DNA from: Candidatus Parcubacteria bacterium
GTDB taxonomy: Bacteria; Patescibacteriota; Minisyncoccia; Phycocordibacterales; PALSA-1337
DNA: 13,836 nucleotides
Assembly: GCA_023264475.1 (NCBI GenBank)
Contig: JAHFMA010000005.1
Span: forward strand, 1-13,836
Direction: 5' to 3'
Position numbers and translations under genes: made by a program
Part shown: piece after piece, positions 1-6,850 of the stretch
Layout: each line of letters begins with the position of its first letter
Numbering within the stretch: the stretch's first letter is position 1
Notes under the pieces: generated by a model
What the model was told of the DNA's origin: nothing
Seen by the model: only the letters and a program-made list of their open reading frames with translations
Databases searched by the model: none

Positions 1-418
1 AGGCGTCGAAGGCGTAGACGAACGGATCAGGAATGATCTGGTGTTTGGCATCATAGGCGGCAATGGCCAAGAGAAGGCAAGAAGAGAGCAGATATATGGC
101 AGTCGTGACAGCTACGACCGCCGAGGCCGGCGGGAAGCGGAAGATGATGAGCGCGAAGAGTGCACCAGCGGCAGCTTCGACTACCGGATATTGCCAGGAG
201 ATCTTTGAGCGGCACTTGGCACAGGCACCGCGCTGGGCCAAAAAGCTCGCGATCGGGATGAGCTCGCGCCAAGTCAGGGTCTTGCCGCAAGCCATGCACA
301 TCGAACGGCCGCCGAGGCCGCGGCCGGTATTGAAGCGCAACGCCACCACATTGAGGAAGCTCCCGATGATCGCCCCGAAGGCGAAAGCGAATATACCGAT
401 CAGAGCGTACGGCGCCAT
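1..418 (-). CDS. pilD: Type IV prepilin peptidase / N-methyltransferase, N-terminal part (runs off left edge)
   Basis: Membrane aspartic protease that cleaves the leader of type IV prepilins and usually N-methylates the new N-terminus. The 139 visible residues begin MAPYALIGIF. The GSFLNVV motif (19-25) and R28 are typical of the N-terminal methyltransferase domain. Two CxxC pairs (C41/C44 and C66/C69) form the zinc site, followed by QYPVVE (76-81). The first catalytic aspartate of the A24 peptidase domain is D123 in YDAKHQIIPD, with D131 downstream; the second catalytic region (GxGD) lies beyond the window. The ATG is 2 nt after the stop of the upstream pilin gene, so it is translationally linked to its substrate gene. 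No Shine-Dalgarno is visible. The family is clear; the gene is cut only by the window boundary. Confidence 0.93.
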   Translation of the reverse strand, partial: MAPYALIGIFAFAFGAIIGSFLNVVALRFNTGRGLGGRSMCMACGKTLTWRELIPIASFLAQRGACAKCRSKISWQYPVVEAAAGALFALIIFRFPPASAVVAVTTAIYLLSSCLLLAIAAYDAKHQIIPDPFVYAFDA

Positions 419-420
419 CG

Positions 421-954
421 CTAGTACGGGCCTACGCAATAATGGACAGAAGTGTTCGAGACGTTGCTGCAATAACTGAACGGCGGCTGATTGGCTTGCA
501 GAGACCATGGACCGCCGGAATCGACGATAGACGCCGCATTCATGCCCTTGCCGGTAGACGGATTGGCGTACTCGATGGAAGCATGGAGGACATAATTGAC
601 ATTTCGCCCTCCCGAAACATAGCGGGTATAGTAATACGCGGTATCCCAAGGATTGGATCCGGTCCCGGAAGGAGGCACCGGGATAGCGGCAATGAAGCTG
701 CCGAAGGTCACGCCCGAGGGGCATCCGGTATTGGCTGCCAGCGCCAAAGTGCTCGGGAATTGTCCGCACCTGTCATTGTACATAGTGAGCGCCAATTGGA
801 TCTGCGCGAGGTCGGAGATCCTCTGTGCATCGCGGGCCTTGGCGCGGGCGGAATTGAGATTGGTGATGATGATGCCAGTGAGCAAAATCATGATCGACAC
901 CGACACCATGAGCTCGATGAGCGTGAATCCTCTGCGCGCCGCGGCATTATTCAT
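421..954 (-). CDS. Type IV pilin-like protein (minor pilin or pseudopilin)
   Basis: A 177-residue prepilin with a class III signal: a short basic leader ending ARRG9, then F10-TLIELMVSVSIMILLTGI, with the conserved Glu at mature position 5 (E14). The hydrophobic N-terminal helix (about 10-33) mediates membrane anchoring and filament packing. The globular part has four cysteines (C63, C78, C162, C173), probably two disulfides, and a PVPPSGTGSNPWDTAYYYT segment (92-110) recalling the DPWGNPYYY region of GspG-like pseudopilins. Two N-X-S/T sequons (N164, N167) lie near the C-terminus. It follows the glycosyltransferase by 12 nt and precedes pilD by 2 nt. Calling it minor rather than major rests on the other pilin having its own promoter and terminator, which is inference. 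Confidence 0.9.
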   Translation of the reverse strand: MNNAAARRGFTLIELMVSVSIMILLTGIIITNLNSARAKARDAQRISDLAQIQLALTMYNDRCGQFPSTLALAANTGCPSGVTFGSFIAAIPVPPSGTGSNPWDTAYYYTRYVSGGRNVNYVLHASIEYANPSTGKGMNAASIVDSGGPWSLQANQPPFSYCSNVSNTSVHYCVGPY

Positions 955-960
955 GCCCGT

Positions 961-969
961 ATCATATCA
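961..969 (-). promoter_or_regulatory. Extended -10 box before the minor pilin gene
   Basis: The minus strand reads TGATATGAT, an extended -10 (TG-N-TATGAT), followed by 6 nt and the ATG at 954. A start site at the usual 7 nt would be the A of the ATG, giving a leaderless mRNA. The box overlaps the TGA stop of the upstream glycosyltransferase gene. Predicted from sequence only. Confidence 0.45.
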
Positions 970-3396
970 CGGCAAGACCCTGAAAAGTAACATATTCGAG
1001 GCCTGGTCATACAATTCCAGCTTGAAATGGGGGTTATTAGACATGATGTAGTTGAAGGAGCGGTAATCACCGGAACTCACGACATATGCGGCATGGAAAT
1101 CCTCAGCCAAGGAATGGGCGATCTTGTCCCCTTCCGTCTTGGCCCAAGCCTCCGTAGATGCGGTGCGAGAGAAGGCTTTCTGCTGTTGCGCGGCCAGCTC
1201 CGGACATGCCTGTTCGGCGCATACATAGCCATCCACGGGGATATGCACGGACTTCCAATAGAGACCGTGATCGTATTCGTACATAAACCGCGGCTCTAGG
1301 CCGGCAGAATAGTAGTCCTTGGGGCTCCAATAGTAGAGCTGAGGGAACCAGCTCCAGTTGGCCTCGAAGACGATGTCTCCGGGCTTGGAATTGCGGTCTA
1401 GCCAAGAGCCGACCTGATAGAGCTCATAAGCAGACTGGCTGTGAGCGAGCTTCTGCTCCAAGAAGAGCATGTTGCTCAGGAATAGATAGGCCAGCACGAT
1501 AGCTAGGCCGATGCCCAAGCTCTTGCGGATGAGGTTGCCGCCGGAGACCGTGATCAGACGGCGCGCATAGTCGAACGACAGAGCTATATAAAGCCCGGCG
1601 AAGAAAGTGAAGTAGTCCGCGAAGCGCGCGCTGGCCACGACCGTGCCCAAGAAGAGCCCGGATGTGAGCACGAGGACGGATGTCTGGAGGTGGCGCCTCT
1701 TTTCGGGCATGCCGGCGAAATATTCCGCGGCCGGAGTGCGGCGCCACTTGTAGCCGATGTAGCTCGCGATGTCCACGGCCAACGCCGTCACGAAGGCCGC
1801 GAAGATGAGTGCGTTGCCTTGGATGAAATTGAAGAAGTCTATCGGATATAGCTCGCCCCCTTCGGAGATCGGCACGCTCTTGCCGATGATCGTCTCCCAA
1901 TAGATCTTGACCAAGGTGTCCCAGATGAAGCTCAAGAAGCCGCCGGAGACGAGATATGTGGCCAGGATCGCGGCCCCCGTGCCCAAGAAAGCATAGAGCA
2001 GGCAGCGCCAATCCCCCTTCTGGCGATAGAAGCGCTCGATGACATAGTAGACGACGGCCACGCAGACAGGCATGAAGAAGGTCGAGCTATGCCAGAAGAG
2101 ATAGGCGAAGCTCAAGACTAGGACGCCGATGCGATTCTTGCGATACAGGAAATAGAGCAGTAGGAGAAGGAGCGACGGCGCCAGCGCATACGGCCGCGAC
2201 AAGAAGAAGCGCCAGATCGAGCCGACGCTGGTGATCGCCAAGATGGCCAGCGTCCAGACGAACGGATTGCGGATCTCAAACTTCTTCAGGCACCAATAGA
2301 GGAGCGTGAAGGCGGCGGCAGCCACAAATACGGCATAGAGCTTGATGCCGAGGAAGAGCGGCGTGATCAGAGTGAACGGCAGAGCGACGGCAAAAAAGAT
2401 GAAGTTGTAATACATGAAGTAGTCGTTGCCCTGGGCCATCTTGGAGAAATATATGGCCTTGAAATCCTGGAATGAGGAGAAAAAGCCGTTGTGCCACATC
2501 TCCTGGGCGAAGCGGAAATGGAAGAAATGATCGTCGCCCGCAGAGAGCGTCGAGACCGAGAAATAGACGGCGAAGAAGACGGCGAAGAAGACGGCGAACG
2601 ACAAGAATACCGGCATCCAACCGGTCCTGTTGACGAACGACTTGGCGGCCAAACAAGAGCGACGGATGACTGAGGCGATCGCTATAGTGCGCTCGGCCAG
2701 ATAGATGCCGATGATGCGGCGGAAACAGCGCCAGCCGTGGCGCCAATTCATCTTCTTGCCTTGGGCAGAGCCGCGGGATTCATAGCGGATCGGCACTTCT
2801 ATGACCTCTCCTTTGTGCGTGAGCGTTCGCGAGAGCTCGACGACATCATAGACGAAATCCTGCGAAGGACCCTCGGAGAGCTCGGCGGCCCAGGCACGCG
2901 GGAAGACCTTGTAGCAAGTGGCGACGTCGGTGAAGCGCGTGCGGAAGAAGAGGTTGAAGATGCGCGTGACCAAGAGCCCGCCGTAGAAATAGATGCGGCT
3001 CAAGGGCACCTTGTTCAAGCCGAGCGTGCGCGAGCCGAAGACGATCTGGGCTTTGCCATCGATGATCGGCTTGAGGAGATCCCCGTACTGGTCAGGATCA
3101 TATTCGAGGTCCGCGTCCTGGATGAGGATATAGTCGCCTGTCGCGACCTTGAAGCCCTCTTTGAGGGCCGCTCCTTTGCCGCCATTCTCTATGCACAGGA
3201 CTATCCGGCAATCCTTCAAGCTCTTGAGTGCATCCCTCGTGCCATCGTGAGAACCATCGTCGACGATGATAACCTCCTTGGTCCAACCGGCCGGCAAGGC
3301 CGCGACTTGTACCCTGCCCACGACTTCCTCGATAGTCCCGCGTTCGTTGAAGACCGGGATGATGATGGATAGGAGCTTTCCAGCCTTATTAGACAT
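967..3396 (-). CDS. Fusion glycosyltransferase: GT2 (DPM1-like) domain plus polytopic GT-C-like membrane domain
   Basis: An 809-residue protein with two enzymatic parts. Residues 1-235 are a GT-A fold family 2 transferase resembling dolichyl/polyprenyl-phosphate mannose synthase: IIIPVFNERGTIEEV (11-25), VDDGSHDGT (45-53), NGGKGAALKEG (71-81), the DxD-type QDADLEYD (93-100), and FGSR (120-123). Such enzymes move a sugar from a nucleotide donor to a lipid phosphate. From about 262 onward there are many hydrophobic helices. A first external loop, GDDHFFHFRFAQEM (287-300), resembles the acidic DxxxHxR loop of GT-C enzymes (PMT/GT39, STT3/AglB), and a soluble tail of about 170 residues follows. 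It lies between two pilin genes, suggesting pilin glycosylation. An in-frame TTG at 3405 is possible, but the ATG at 3396 suits the -10 spacing better. The GT2 assignment is firm; the GT-C role and the acceptor are inference. Confidence 0.88.
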   Translation of the reverse strand: MSNKAGKLLSIIIPVFNERGTIEEVVGRVQVAALPAGWTKEVIIVDDGSHDGTRDALKSLKDCRIVLCIENGGKGAALKEGFKVATGDYILIQDADLEYDPDQYGDLLKPIIDGKAQIVFGSRTLGLNKVPLSRIYFYGGLLVTRIFNLFFRTRFTDVATCYKVFPRAWAAELSEGPSQDFVYDVVELSRTLTHKGEVIEVPIRYESRGSAQGKKMNWRHGWRCFRRIIGIYLAERTIAIASVIRRSCLAAKSFVNRTGWMPVFLSFAVFFAVFFAVYFSVSTLSAGDDHFFHFRFAQEMWHNGFFSSFQDFKAIYFSKMAQGNDYFMYYNFIFFAVALPFTLITPLFLGIKLYAVFVAAAAFTLLYWCLKKFEIRNPFVWTLAILAITSVGSIWRFFLSRPYALAPSLLLLLLYFLYRKNRIGVLVLSFAYLFWHSSTFFMPVCVAVVYYVIERFYRQKGDWRCLLYAFLGTGAAILATYLVSGGFLSFIWDTLVKIYWETIIGKSVPISEGGELYPIDFFNFIQGNALIFAAFVTALAVDIASYIGYKWRRTPAAEYFAGMPEKRRHLQTSVLVLTSGLFLGTVVASARFADYFTFFAGLYIALSFDYARRLITVSGGNLIRKSLGIGLAIVLAYLFLSNMLFLEQKLAHSQSAYELYQVGSWLDRNSKPGDIVFEANWSWFPQLYYWSPKDYYSAGLEPRFMYEYDHGLYWKSVHIPVDGYVCAEQACPELAAQQQKAFSRTASTEAWAKTEGDKIAHSLAEDFHAAYVVSSGDYRSFNYIMSNNPHFKLELYDQASNMLLFRVLP
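2566..2598. repeat. 12-bp tandem repeat inside the glycosyltransferase gene
   Basis: The plus-strand unit gacggcgaagaa is present 2.75 times in tandem. On the coding strand it encodes FAVF-FAVF-FAV in the first transmembrane helix of the GT-C-like part. Because the unit is 12 bp, slippage would add or remove four residues without changing frame. Confidence 0.75.
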
Positions 3397-3403
3397 GGGT
3401 ACC

Positions 3404-3412
3404 AATGTATCA
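3404..3412 (-). promoter_or_regulatory. Possible extended -10 box before the glycosyltransferase gene
   Basis: The minus strand reads TGATACATT (TG-N plus a 4-of-6 match to TATAAT), followed by 7 nt and the ATG at 3396. It lies just beyond the terminator of the pilin gene, where a new promoter would be needed. Weaker than the TATAAT boxes elsewhere in the window, but at the same spacing. Confidence 0.35.
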
Positions 3413-3420
3413 TCCTAGGC

Positions 3421-3456
3421 ACAAAAAACAAAACCCCTGTGAAGGGGCTTTGTTTG
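3421..3456 (-). terminator. Rho-independent terminator of the major pilin gene
   Basis: On the minus strand a 13-bp stem (AAACAAAGCCCCT paired with AGGGGTTTTGTTT, one G-U wobble) with a TCAC loop is followed by a run of T (TTTTGTTTTTTG). It starts about 20 nt after the pilin stop codon. It is the only canonical intrinsic terminator seen in the window, and it separates the pilin from the glycosyltransferase gene. Confidence 0.85.
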
Positions 3457-3477
3457 TAGGAGCACTCGAGACAGCTA

Positions 3478-3984
3478 CTAGTGACAGGTAGGAGCACCGG
3501 CGGCGGTCGTGCCGTTGTCAGACTGGTTGGTCTTGCCGGTAGAGTCGATACAGAAGTAGTTCGTAGCGACAGATGAGAGCCTGCCGAAGAGGGCGTAGGC
3601 GTTGTTACCATTAGCGACAGTCACGAAGATGTTGCCGCCCTGAGTTTGTGCATCGGAGACTAGCTGGTTGATGATCGTGTTCTGAGGACCGCTGCTGTTG
3701 GTACAATTGCCAGCAGATCCGTTGGACATAGTGGCGAGGTTGGTCGTCACAACAGAAGCAGCATTGCAGTTAGCGGCAACATAGTTAAGATCGGGATATC
3801 CGCTGCCGTTGTATCCTGATTCCAAAGCCGTACGGACCTGCTGGACATCGGAGATGATGCGAGCATCCTTGCCCTTGTTCCTAGCAGAGTTGAGGGAGAC
3901 GAGCACGATGGACGCCAAGATGCCGATGATGGCGATGACGACGAGCAATTCGATGAGGGTGAAACCTCTTGTGTACTTTTTCAT
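3478..3984 (-). CDS. pilA: Type IV pilin, probable major pilin
   Basis: A 168-residue prepilin. The leader MKKYTRG7 is followed by F8-TLIELLVVIAIIGILASIV, the classical class III cleavage site with Glu at mature position 5 (E12). The hydrophobic alpha1-N helix covers about 8-31. Four cysteines (C73, C94, C145, C167) are present; the last two could close the usual C-terminal D-region loop. Six N-X-S/T sequons (N59, N88, N93, N96, N153, N157) are unusually dense, and the C-terminal half is rich in Asn, Ser, Thr and Gly. It has its own strong promoter, a 5' leader of about 62 nt and an intrinsic terminator, unlike its neighbours, which fits high expression as the main filament subunit. That role is inferred from this context. 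Confidence 0.92.
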   Translation of the reverse strand: MKKYTRGFTLIELLVVIAIIGILASIVLVSLNSARNKGKDARIISDVQQVRTALESGYNGSGYPDLNYVAANCNAASVVTTNLATMSNGSAGNCTNSSGPQNTIINQLVSDAQTQGGNIFVTVANGNNAYALFGRLSSVATNYFCIDSTGKTNQSDNGTTAAGAPTCH

Positions 3985-4053
3985 AGTTAAGATTATTCGA
4001 AGTTAATAAGTAATTAAAGAACCTTTACCCTCTTGATGTGTTGGGTTATCCGA

Positions 4054-4062
4054 ATTATAGCA
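4054..4062 (-). promoter_or_regulatory. Extended -10 promoter of the major pilin gene
   Basis: The minus strand reads TGCTATAAT, a perfect TATAAT with the TGN extension; no good -35 hexamer is visible at 17 bp. The ATG at 3984 is 69 nt downstream, so transcription from about 4047 gives a leader of about 62 nt. This is the longest leader in the window and sits in the 135-bp gap after pilC. No Shine-Dalgarno was found before the ATG. Confidence 0.65.
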
Positions 4063-4092
4063 CCCAGACCCTGCCTGAATGCCTATTATGGC

Positions 4093-4101
4093 TGTGGATA
4101 A
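4093..4101 (-). promoter_or_regulatory. Perfect DnaA-box-like 9-mer upstream of the pilin promoter
   Basis: The minus strand reads TTATCCACA, identical to the consensus bacterial DnaA box. It lies about 34 bp upstream of the pilin -10 box, in the pilC-pilin gap. One 9-mer can occur by chance; a second site fitting TTATNCACA occurs before pilN. Confidence 0.3.
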
Positions 4102-4119
4102 CGGGGATCGGCCGTATTC

Positions 4120-5334
4120 CTAGCTCGTCGAAGACGCGATGCTGTAGATCGGCACGAGCACGGCGGCCAACAATATAGCCACGCCGGCGCCGAGGCCTAC
4201 GATCATGGCCGGCTCGATGAGCGAGACTAGAGAATCCACGGCGTTGGCCACTTCACGGGTATAGAAATTGGCCGTAGTCTTGAGGATGGCACCGACTTCG
4301 CCGGCTTCTTCGCCGACCCTCATCATCTGGATAACGATGCCCGGCACCGCCCTAGTATCACCTGATAGGGATTCGGAGAGCGTCTTGCCTCCCTTCACGG
4401 ACTCCATAGCTTGGAGCATGATCTGCTCATAGACCTTGTTGCCCAGCACGGTGGAAGTCAGCTGCAGGGCCTGCACCATCGGGATGCCGGAGGTGAGCAT
4501 CGTATTCATGTTATCCGCAAAGCGGGACAAGTAGAGCTTGCGGTAGAGCTTGCTGACATAGGGCACATAGATCTTGAAGGTGTCGAACGCCACTTGTCCG
4601 CTCGGCGTGCGGATATAGCGGATGACGAAGAAGACCGCGACCACCAAGACGGCCAAGATGACGAAGCCGTACGAGACTAGGAAATTGCTGATGCCGATGA
4701 TGACTTGGGTATATATCGGGATCTGCGCGCCGGACTCTAGGAGGATCGGGCTGATCTTTGGGATGACCATGGTGAACATGAGGATCATGACCACGAAGAA
4801 GGTGGCCACCACGAATGCCGGATAGATGAGCGCGCCGCGCACCTTGGAAGTGAGCTCGTAGGCGCGGTCGAGATAGTCGGCGAGGTACTTGAAGGTGTCG
4901 TTGAGCTTTCCCGATTCTTCACCGGCCTTGACCATGTTGACGTAGAAGTCATTGAAGACCTTGGGATGCTTGGACATGGCCGCGGAGATGGAACTGCCTG
5001 CCTGAAGGTCGTCGGCTACCACCGCGAGCTTGGATGAGAGCGTGTGATTCTCGGTCTCAGCGCCGAGGAGGCGGAAGACGCGCAGAGCGGAGATCTGCGC
5101 CTCGAAGAGCGTGGCGAGCTGGCGCGAGAGGATCACGACATCCTTGGTCGATACGTGATCGAAGAAGCTGATATTGGACGAGAGGAAGGAGGCGCCCGCA
5201 CCGGCCTCTTTGACCGAGGTCAAGGCCAAGCCGCGACGCTGTAGGGATGAGATGGCTACATCGACATTGACGGCGTCGATCGAGCCTGTTTTCTTGGCTC
5301 CGGTCGCGTCCAGGGCTTCGTAGTTGAAGAGCAT
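4120..5334 (-). CDS. pilC: Type IV pilus inner-membrane platform protein PilC
   Basis: A 404-residue GspF/PilC family protein that forms the membrane platform coupling the cytoplasmic ATPases to pilin assembly. Two T2SF domains are visible: one at about 67-190, starting DVVILSRQLATLFEAQI and containing MVKAGEESGKL (134-143), and a second at about 269-395 with LSRFADNMNTMLTSGIPMVQAL and the equivalent MMRVGEEAGEVG (337-348). Hydrophobic segments lie at about 169-191, 209-238 and 376-400. The length matches the family. The ATG follows the pilT stop by 7 nt, and a -10-like TATAAT overlaps that stop codon, so pilC may be transcribed both with pilT and alone. Confidence 0.95.
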   Translation of the reverse strand: MLFNYEALDATGAKKTGSIDAVNVDVAISSLQRRGLALTSVKEAGAGASFLSSNISFFDHVSTKDVVILSRQLATLFEAQISALRVFRLLGAETENHTLSSKLAVVADDLQAGSSISAAMSKHPKVFNDFYVNMVKAGEESGKLNDTFKYLADYLDRAYELTSKVRGALIYPAFVVATFFVVMILMFTMVIPKISPILLESGAQIPIYTQVIIGISNFLVSYGFVILAVLVVAVFFVIRYIRTPSGQVAFDTFKIYVPYVSKLYRKLYLSRFADNMNTMLTSGIPMVQALQLTSTVLGNKVYEQIMLQAMESVKGGKTLSESLSGDTRAVPGIVIQMMRVGEEAGEVGAILKTTANFYTREVANAVDSLVSLIEPAMIVGLGAGVAILLAAVLVPIYSIASSTS

Positions 5335-5340
5335 GCGATT

Positions 5341-5349
5341 ATTATATCA
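5341..5349 (-). promoter_or_regulatory. Extended -10 box overlapping the pilT stop, before pilC
   Basis: The minus strand reads TGATATAAT, followed by 6 nt and the pilC ATG at 5334. The pilT TAA stop lies inside the hexamer. The predicted start site coincides with the A of the ATG, which suggests a leaderless transcript. Confidence 0.5.
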
Positions 5350-6400
5350 TCCTCTCGAGGACCTTAGAGTTCATGGAGTTCATGTAGGCGTGCTCCACGG
5401 CCACTTCCCCGGCGCGGACCAGCTCCGCGAGCGAGCGATTGAGGTCGATCATGCCTTCTTGGGAAGACGTCTCGATGACGGTGTCGATCTCATGGATGCG
5501 ATTCTCGCGGATGAGGTTGGAGACGGCGTTGTTGTTGATGAGGAGCTCGTAGGCAGGAATGAGGCCGCCGGAGATCCTAGGCAAGAGGCGCTGGGAGAAG
5601 ATGCCGGAGAGCGAGCCAGCCAGCTGGATGCGTATCTGAGATTGCTGGTCCGCCGGGAAAGAGTCAATGATGCGGCTGATGGTCTGAGCGGCGTTGTTGG
5701 TGTGGAGGGTCGAAAAGATGAGATGGCCGGTCTCGGCAGCGGTCACGGCCGTAGAGATGGTCTCTGTGTCGCGCATCTCGCCGACCATGCACACGTTGAT
5801 GTCCTGGCGGAACATCGAGACCAGGGCATCCTGGAAGCTCGGCGTATCGATGCGCACCTCGCGCTGGTCGATGATGGACTTCTTGGACTCGTGCACGAAC
5901 TCGATCGGGTCCTCGATGGTCATGATGTGCTCGGTGCGCGTCTGATTGATCATCTCGATGAGCGTAGCGAGCGTGGTGGTCTTGCCCTGGCCGATCGGTC
6001 CTACTACCAGGAAGAAGCCCTGCTGTTTCCTAGTGAAGGTCTCGAGGATCGGCGGCAAGTTGAGCTCATTCAGGGTGCGGATGACCTTAGGGATGAGGCG
6101 GAGTGCGATGGATAGCGAGCCTTGGCGGTGATAGGCGTTGCCACGGAAGCGCGCCTGGTCAGTAGCATAGGAGAAGTCCGCGTCATGCTCGGCTTTGAGC
6201 AGGATCTTGTTCTCCGGAGACAGGAAGGCGTCGGCGAAGCCTTGGATATCAAGGTCTGTGAGGACCGCCCGCTTCATGAGCGGGATGAGGTTGCCCGTCA
6301 CGCGGATGATCGGCGGGCGGCCAGACGAAAGATGCAGATCGGAACCTCCCTCTTTGACCAGCAGATTGATGAGCGCTTCGATCTCTCTTTTGTAATCCAT
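5342..6400 (-). CDS. pilT: Type IV pilus retraction ATPase PilT
   Basis: A 352-residue hexameric secretion ATPase that powers pilus retraction. The N-terminal PAS-like part contains KEGGSDLHLSSGRPPIIRV (16-34), typical of PilT. The Walker A loop is GPIGQGKTTT (134-143), differing from the usual GPTGSGKSTT but keeping the Lys and Thr. The Asp box is TIEDPIEFVH (161-170), the Walker B VGEMRDTETI (206-215) and the His box TGHLIFSTLHTNN (224-236). The short C-terminus, with NLIRENRIHEIDTVIETSSQEGM (295-317), matches PilT rather than PilB. It starts 17 nt after the response-regulator stop. An AT-rich stretch (TAATATTAAT) just upstream could hold a weak -10. The PilT identity is firm. Confidence 0.95.
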   Translation of the reverse strand: MDYKREIEALINLLVKEGGSDLHLSSGRPPIIRVTGNLIPLMKRAVLTDLDIQGFADAFLSPENKILLKAEHDADFSYATDQARFRGNAYHRQGSLSIALRLIPKVIRTLNELNLPPILETFTRKQQGFFLVVGPIGQGKTTTLATLIEMINQTRTEHIMTIEDPIEFVHESKKSIIDQREVRIDTPSFQDALVSMFRQDINVCMVGEMRDTETISTAVTAAETGHLIFSTLHTNNAAQTISRIIDSFPADQQSQIRIQLAGSLSGIFSQRLLPRISGGLIPAYELLINNNAVSNLIRENRIHEIDTVIETSSQEGMIDLNRSLAELVRAGEVAVEHAYMNSMNSKVLERMI

Positions 6401-6417
6401 GTGCTTGTTGATTAATA

Positions 6418-6828
6418 TTAAAGCCCCTGAGCCGCCGGCTTGCCTTTGCCCCTGCCAGCTAGGATCTTGTCCACTTCAGCGAGCACCTCGGACGGGATGC
6501 TGGTCGCCTTGACGATGTAGCCGTCAGCGCCGAGCTTCTTGGCCCGAGAGATGTCGTCGGGGTCGCCTTGATTGGTGAGGATCACCACGACAGCGTTGGC
6601 TGCGAGGCGCTCTTTGCGCACGGCCGACATGAATTCCAGCCCGTCGGGGCCGGGCATGACGATATCTACGAGCATGACGTCCGGATCATAGCCGTCGCGC
6701 AAGACCTTCATGGCCGCTTCCATGGAGTCGGCAGTCTTGGTCTCGTATCCGGACTTGGAGAATTTGAGAGAATACATGTCCAGGAGGAACCGGTCGTCGT
6801 CTATGAATAGGGCTTTTTTCTGTGGCAT
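6418..6828 (-). CDS. Stand-alone CheY-like response regulator
   Basis: A 136-residue single receiver (REC) domain with no output domain. The acidic pocket is D10-D12 in ALFIDDDRF, the phospho-acceptor D55 in MLVDIVMPGPDGLE, the switch Thr T85 in VVILTNQ, and the invariant Lys K107 in GYIVKATS. A short basic tail (GRGKGKPAAQGL) follows. The start at MPQKKALFIDDD was chosen because a -10 box (TATAAT) ends 6 nt before it; an in-frame ATG at 6846, 4 nt after the pilB stop, would add MMYNKA. Its place between pilB and pilT suggests it regulates the pilus motors, as PilG/PilH do in Pseudomonas twitching. No histidine kinase is visible. The domain is certain; the target is inferred. Confidence 0.9.
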   Translation of the reverse strand: MPQKKALFIDDDRFLLDMYSLKFSKSGYETKTADSMEAAMKVLRDGYDPDVMLVDIVMPGPDGLEFMSAVRKERLAANAVVVILTNQGDPDDISRAKKLGADGYIVKATSIPSEVLAEVDKILAGRGKGKPAAQGL

Positions 6829-6834
6829 GGCTTT

Positions 6835-6840
6835 ATTATA
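6835..6840 (-). promoter_or_regulatory. -10 box before the response regulator
   Basis: The minus strand reads TATAAT, immediately preceded by TG, then 6 nt and the ATG at 6828. The spacing fits leaderless initiation at that ATG. The hexamer also encodes part of the MMYNKA extension if the upstream ATG is used, so the two readings exclude each other. Confidence 0.45.
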
Positions 6841-6850
6841 CATCATGAAA

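Noticed and set aside
442..990. Plus-strand open frame antisense to the minor pilin
   Set aside because: Arg/Gly-rich shadow of a clear prepilin gene; no plausible start context. The same applies to the other antisense and out-of-frame ORFs over pilM, pilB, tyrS and the glycosyltransferase.
5324..6115. Long plus-strand open frame antisense to pilT (263 codons)
   Set aside because: It mirrors pilT codon by codon, its protein is His/Asp/Arg-rich without any recognisable family, and pilT on the other strand has complete motifs.
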